Shown here: piece after piece, positions 13,333 through 15,157 of the stretch
Layout: each line of letters begins with the position of its first letter
Position numbering within the stretch: the first letter of the stretch is position 1
Assembly (NCBI GenBank): GCA_964411785.1
Contig: CAYPMJ010000042.1
Span: 1-15,157 of the forward strand
Source: RUG626 sp964411785
GTDB taxonomy: Bacteria; Bacillota; Clostridia; Oscillospirales; Oscillospiraceae
Direction of reading: 5' to 3'
DNA length: 15,157 nucleotides
Notes under the pieces: generated by a model
The model's input: the letters and a program-made list of their open reading frames with translations, nothing else
Databases searched by the model: none
Told to the model about the DNA's origin: nothing
Made by a program: the position numbers and the translations under genes

Positions 13333-14697
13333 GTGACATTACCCAGACTGCACGGGGTGAAGGTTCCCCATAGAAAAAATACATCCGGCTCACCGCCGGA
13401 GAGATTGCCGATACCCGAGACAGTGTCCATACCGATGTCCATGCACATAGGTGCACCGGCGGAACCGGTGGTAAAGCCGGGGGATGTGGTCAGGGTCGGA
13501 CAGATGATCGCCAGGGCTGGTGGATTTGTGTCGTCGCCCGTTTTCGCCAGCGTATCCGGCAAGGTGAAGCGGATAGATGATGTGATGGGATCCAACGGAC
13601 GGTTTATGAAAAGCATTGTGATTGAATCTGACGGTCGGCAGGAAATATGGGAGGGGGTCGTGCCGCCGGAGGTAAATGATTACCAGAGCTTTATAAATGC
13701 CGTGCGCGACAGCGGTGTGGTGGGCCTTGGAGGAGCCGGCTTTCCGACAGCAGTAAAGCTTGGGGTAAAGGATCTCAGTAAGATAAAGGCTGTTATCATA
13801 AACGGGGCAGAGTGTGAGCCATACGTCACATCAGATACCAGAACCATGCTGGATGACACGGATCTCGTATGGGAGGGAGTGGAGCTTCTCCGGAAGTACC
13901 TTGAGGCGAAGCGCATCATAATTGCGATAGAAGACAACAAACCGCAGTGCGTGGAGAAATTCAGAAGTCTTGTCAAAGGTACAAATGGGGTAGAGGTTCA
14001 GGCATTGCCGTCCATGTATCCCCAGGGCGGCGAAAAGGTGCTCATATATAATACGGTGGGCGAGATAGTTCCTGAGGGAAAGCTGCCGCTGGATGTGGGA
14101 GCAATCGTGCTCAACTGCACGACACTTGCCGCCATAGCCCGATACATAAAGACAGGCATGCCGCTGGTGGAAAAGTGTGTGACAGTGGATGGATCGGCGG
14201 TACGAGAGCCAAAGAACGTCATAGCGCCAATAGGTACGGCAGTATCGGAGCTTTTTGACTTCTGCGGAGGGTTTAAGGAGGAACCGGGTAAGGTTCTCTA
14301 TGGCGGCCCAATGATGGGTATAGCCATGCCGGATATGAGCTATCCCGTGATGAAAAACACAAATGCGGTGCTTGCCTTCGCTGGGAGCGACGCGAAGCTT
14401 CCGGAACCGACAGCCTGTATTCGCTGTGGAAGCTGCATAGAGGCCTGCCCGTTGAATCTGTGCCCTACAGAGATTGAGAGCGCATATGAGCGCAAGGACG
14501 TGGAAAAGCTGCGTGCTTATAAGGTCAATCTCTGTATGGAGTGCGGCTGTTGCTCTTTTGTATGTCCGGCGAAGCGTATGCTGGTGCAGACGAATAAGTT
14601 AGCTAAGGCGCTTCTGGCTGCGGATAACGCCGCGAAGAAAGCCGAGGCGGATAAAAAAGCGGAAAAAGAAAAGGAAAAGGAGGCGGCGAGGCAATGA
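13333..14697 (+). CDS. rnfC: Rnf electron transport complex subunit C (RnfC/RsxC)
   Basis: A 454-residue peripheral subunit of the Rnf complex, which couples electron flow between ferredoxin and NAD to Na+ or H+ movement across the membrane. RnfC is the NADH-binding, FMN- and iron-sulfur-containing part. Seen: an N-terminal barrel-sandwich region (MSMHIGAPAEPVVKPGDVVRVGQ), a 51K-like nucleotide-binding domain with GLGGAGFPTAVKL and INGAECEPY, an SLBB-like region, and two 4Fe-4S motifs at Cys362/365/368/372 and Cys401/404/407/411. The short C-terminus is rich in Ala, Lys and Glu. The GTG at 13333 was chosen because GGAGGG (13320-13325) lies 7 nt upstream; an overlapping ATG at 13331 is followed at once by TGA, and a TTG at 13318 overlaps the RBS. 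The stop overlaps rnfD by 4 nt. Confidence 0.95.
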   Translation: MTLPRLHGVKVPHRKNTSGSPPERLPIPETVSIPMSMHIGAPAEPVVKPGDVVRVGQMIARAGGFVSSPVFASVSGKVKRIDDVMGSNGRFMKSIVIESDGRQEIWEGVVPPEVNDYQSFINAVRDSGVVGLGGAGFPTAVKLGVKDLSKIKAVIINGAECEPYVTSDTRTMLDDTDLVWEGVELLRKYLEAKRIIIAIEDNKPQCVEKFRSLVKGTNGVEVQALPSMYPQGGEKVLIYNTVGEIVPEGKLPLDVGAIVLNCTTLAAIARYIKTGMPLVEKCVTVDGSAVREPKNVIAPIGTAVSELFDFCGGFKEEPGKVLYGGPMMGIAMPDMSYPVMKNTNAVLAFAGSDAKLPEPTACIRCGSCIEACPLNLCPTEIESAYERKDVEKLRAYKVNLCMECGCCSFVCPAKRMLVQTNKLAKALLAADNAAKKAEADKKAEKEKEKEAARQ

Positions 14698-15157
14698 ACA
14701 GATTGAACGTCAGCGTCTCCCCGCATATCCGTGGGCCAAGGACGACGCAGAAGATAATGCTGGACGTGATAATAGCGCTTATGCCAGCGCTCTGTGCGTC
14801 GGTGATTCTTTTTGGTATACGTTCGCTTATGCTGACGGCCATATCTGCTGCAGCGTGTGTGGCCTGTGAGTACGGTTGGGAGAAGCTCAATCATAAGGAA
14901 GTAACAGTTTCTGATCTGTCAGCCGTTGTGACGGGCATCCTTCTGGCGTTCAATGTGCCGGTAACGATGCCGGTATGGAAGCTCCTGGTGGGGGACATTG
15001 TGGCTATAATCGTCGTCAAAATGCTTTTTGGCGGTCTGGGATGTAACTTTGTAAACCCTGCGCTGGTGGGGCGCGTGGTGCTTTTTACATCCTTCACAGC
15101 AGATATGACGGATTACATGGGTGTGGTTCCCAGAGGAGCGGTGGACGCATTTACAAG
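14694..15157 (+). CDS. rnfD: Rnf electron transport complex subunit D (RnfD), 3' truncated by window end
   Basis: The first 154 codons of a membrane subunit, open to the end of the window. It begins MNRLNVSVSPHIRGPRTTQKIMLDVI, a typical RnfD start, followed by hydrophobic segments (about 23-40, 44-58, 75-87, 95-113) and the family motif GGLGCNFVNPALVGRVVLF. In known RnfD proteins an FMN is covalently bound to a threonine in a conserved SGAT-type motif; that part lies beyond the window. The start overlaps the rnfC stop (ATGA), so the two are translationally coupled. In clostridial rnf operons the order C-D-G-E-A-B is usual, so rnfG should follow. Confidence 0.93.
   Translation, partial: MNRLNVSVSPHIRGPRTTQKIMLDVIIALMPALCASVILFGIRSLMLTAISAAACVACEYGWEKLNHKEVTVSDLSAVVTGILLAFNVPVTMPVWKLLVGDIVAIIVVKMLFGGLGCNFVNPALVGRVVLFTSFTADMTDYMGVVPRGAVDAFT

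Overview
The window looks like chromosomal DNA of an anaerobic, spore-forming Firmicute of class Clostridia, most likely a gut organism. The evidence is a spoVAC sporulation gene, a DUF4364 regulator of the clostridial type, a DUF3048 (YerB-like) protein, a bile salt hydrolase, an Rnf electron-transport operon, strong AGGAGG-type ribosome binding sites and TTG/GTG starts. The order (perhaps Oscillospirales or Lachnospirales) is a guess from protein style only. There is no tRNA, rRNA, CRISPR array, transposase or phage gene.

Layout. 3-458 (-): small exported cysteine-rich protein of unknown function. 838-1281 (+): spoVAC on its own. 1302-1850 (-) and 2035-3279 (+): DUF4364 regulator and DUF3048 membrane-anchored protein, divergent with back-to-back promoters. 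3316-5551 (-): a two-gene unit, a CapA-like lipoprotein followed by a patatin-like phospholipase, both with TTG starts. 5836-6810 (+): bile salt hydrolase with all expected catalytic residues, followed by a 17-bp perfect hairpin. 7122-9502 (+): an OmpR-type response regulator and a multi-TM sensor kinase overlapping by 4 nt, preceded by a duplicated ATCTTAAG box and closed by an intrinsic terminator at 9567-9601. 9622-10029 (-): Sel1-repeat protein. 10123-12531 (-): cytoplasmic GH2 beta-galactosidase-like enzyme behind a fully consensus promoter. 12734-13141 (+): ruvX. 13333 to the end (+): rnfC and the 5' part of rnfD, the start of an Rnf operon that leaves the window.

How the genes fit together. 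Most transcription units are single genes and orientation changes often, so this is a patchwork of housekeeping and gut-niche genes rather than one large system. The clear functional units are the two-component pair, the rnfCD start and the CapA-patatin pair. BSH, CapA-like, patatin and GH2 genes suit a host-associated, envelope- and glycan-active lifestyle, but nothing in the sequence ties them to one pathway. Four promoters (for the exported protein, DUF3048, CapA and GH2 genes) have a perfect TTGACA box, a 17-bp spacer and TATACT or TATAAT.

I did not find a convincing new multi-gene system. The best leads are the unassigned Cys-rich exported protein, the isolated spoVAC with a hairpin upstream, the duplicated box before the two-component operon, a short sequence repeated behind two genes, and the palindrome inside the GH2 promoter.
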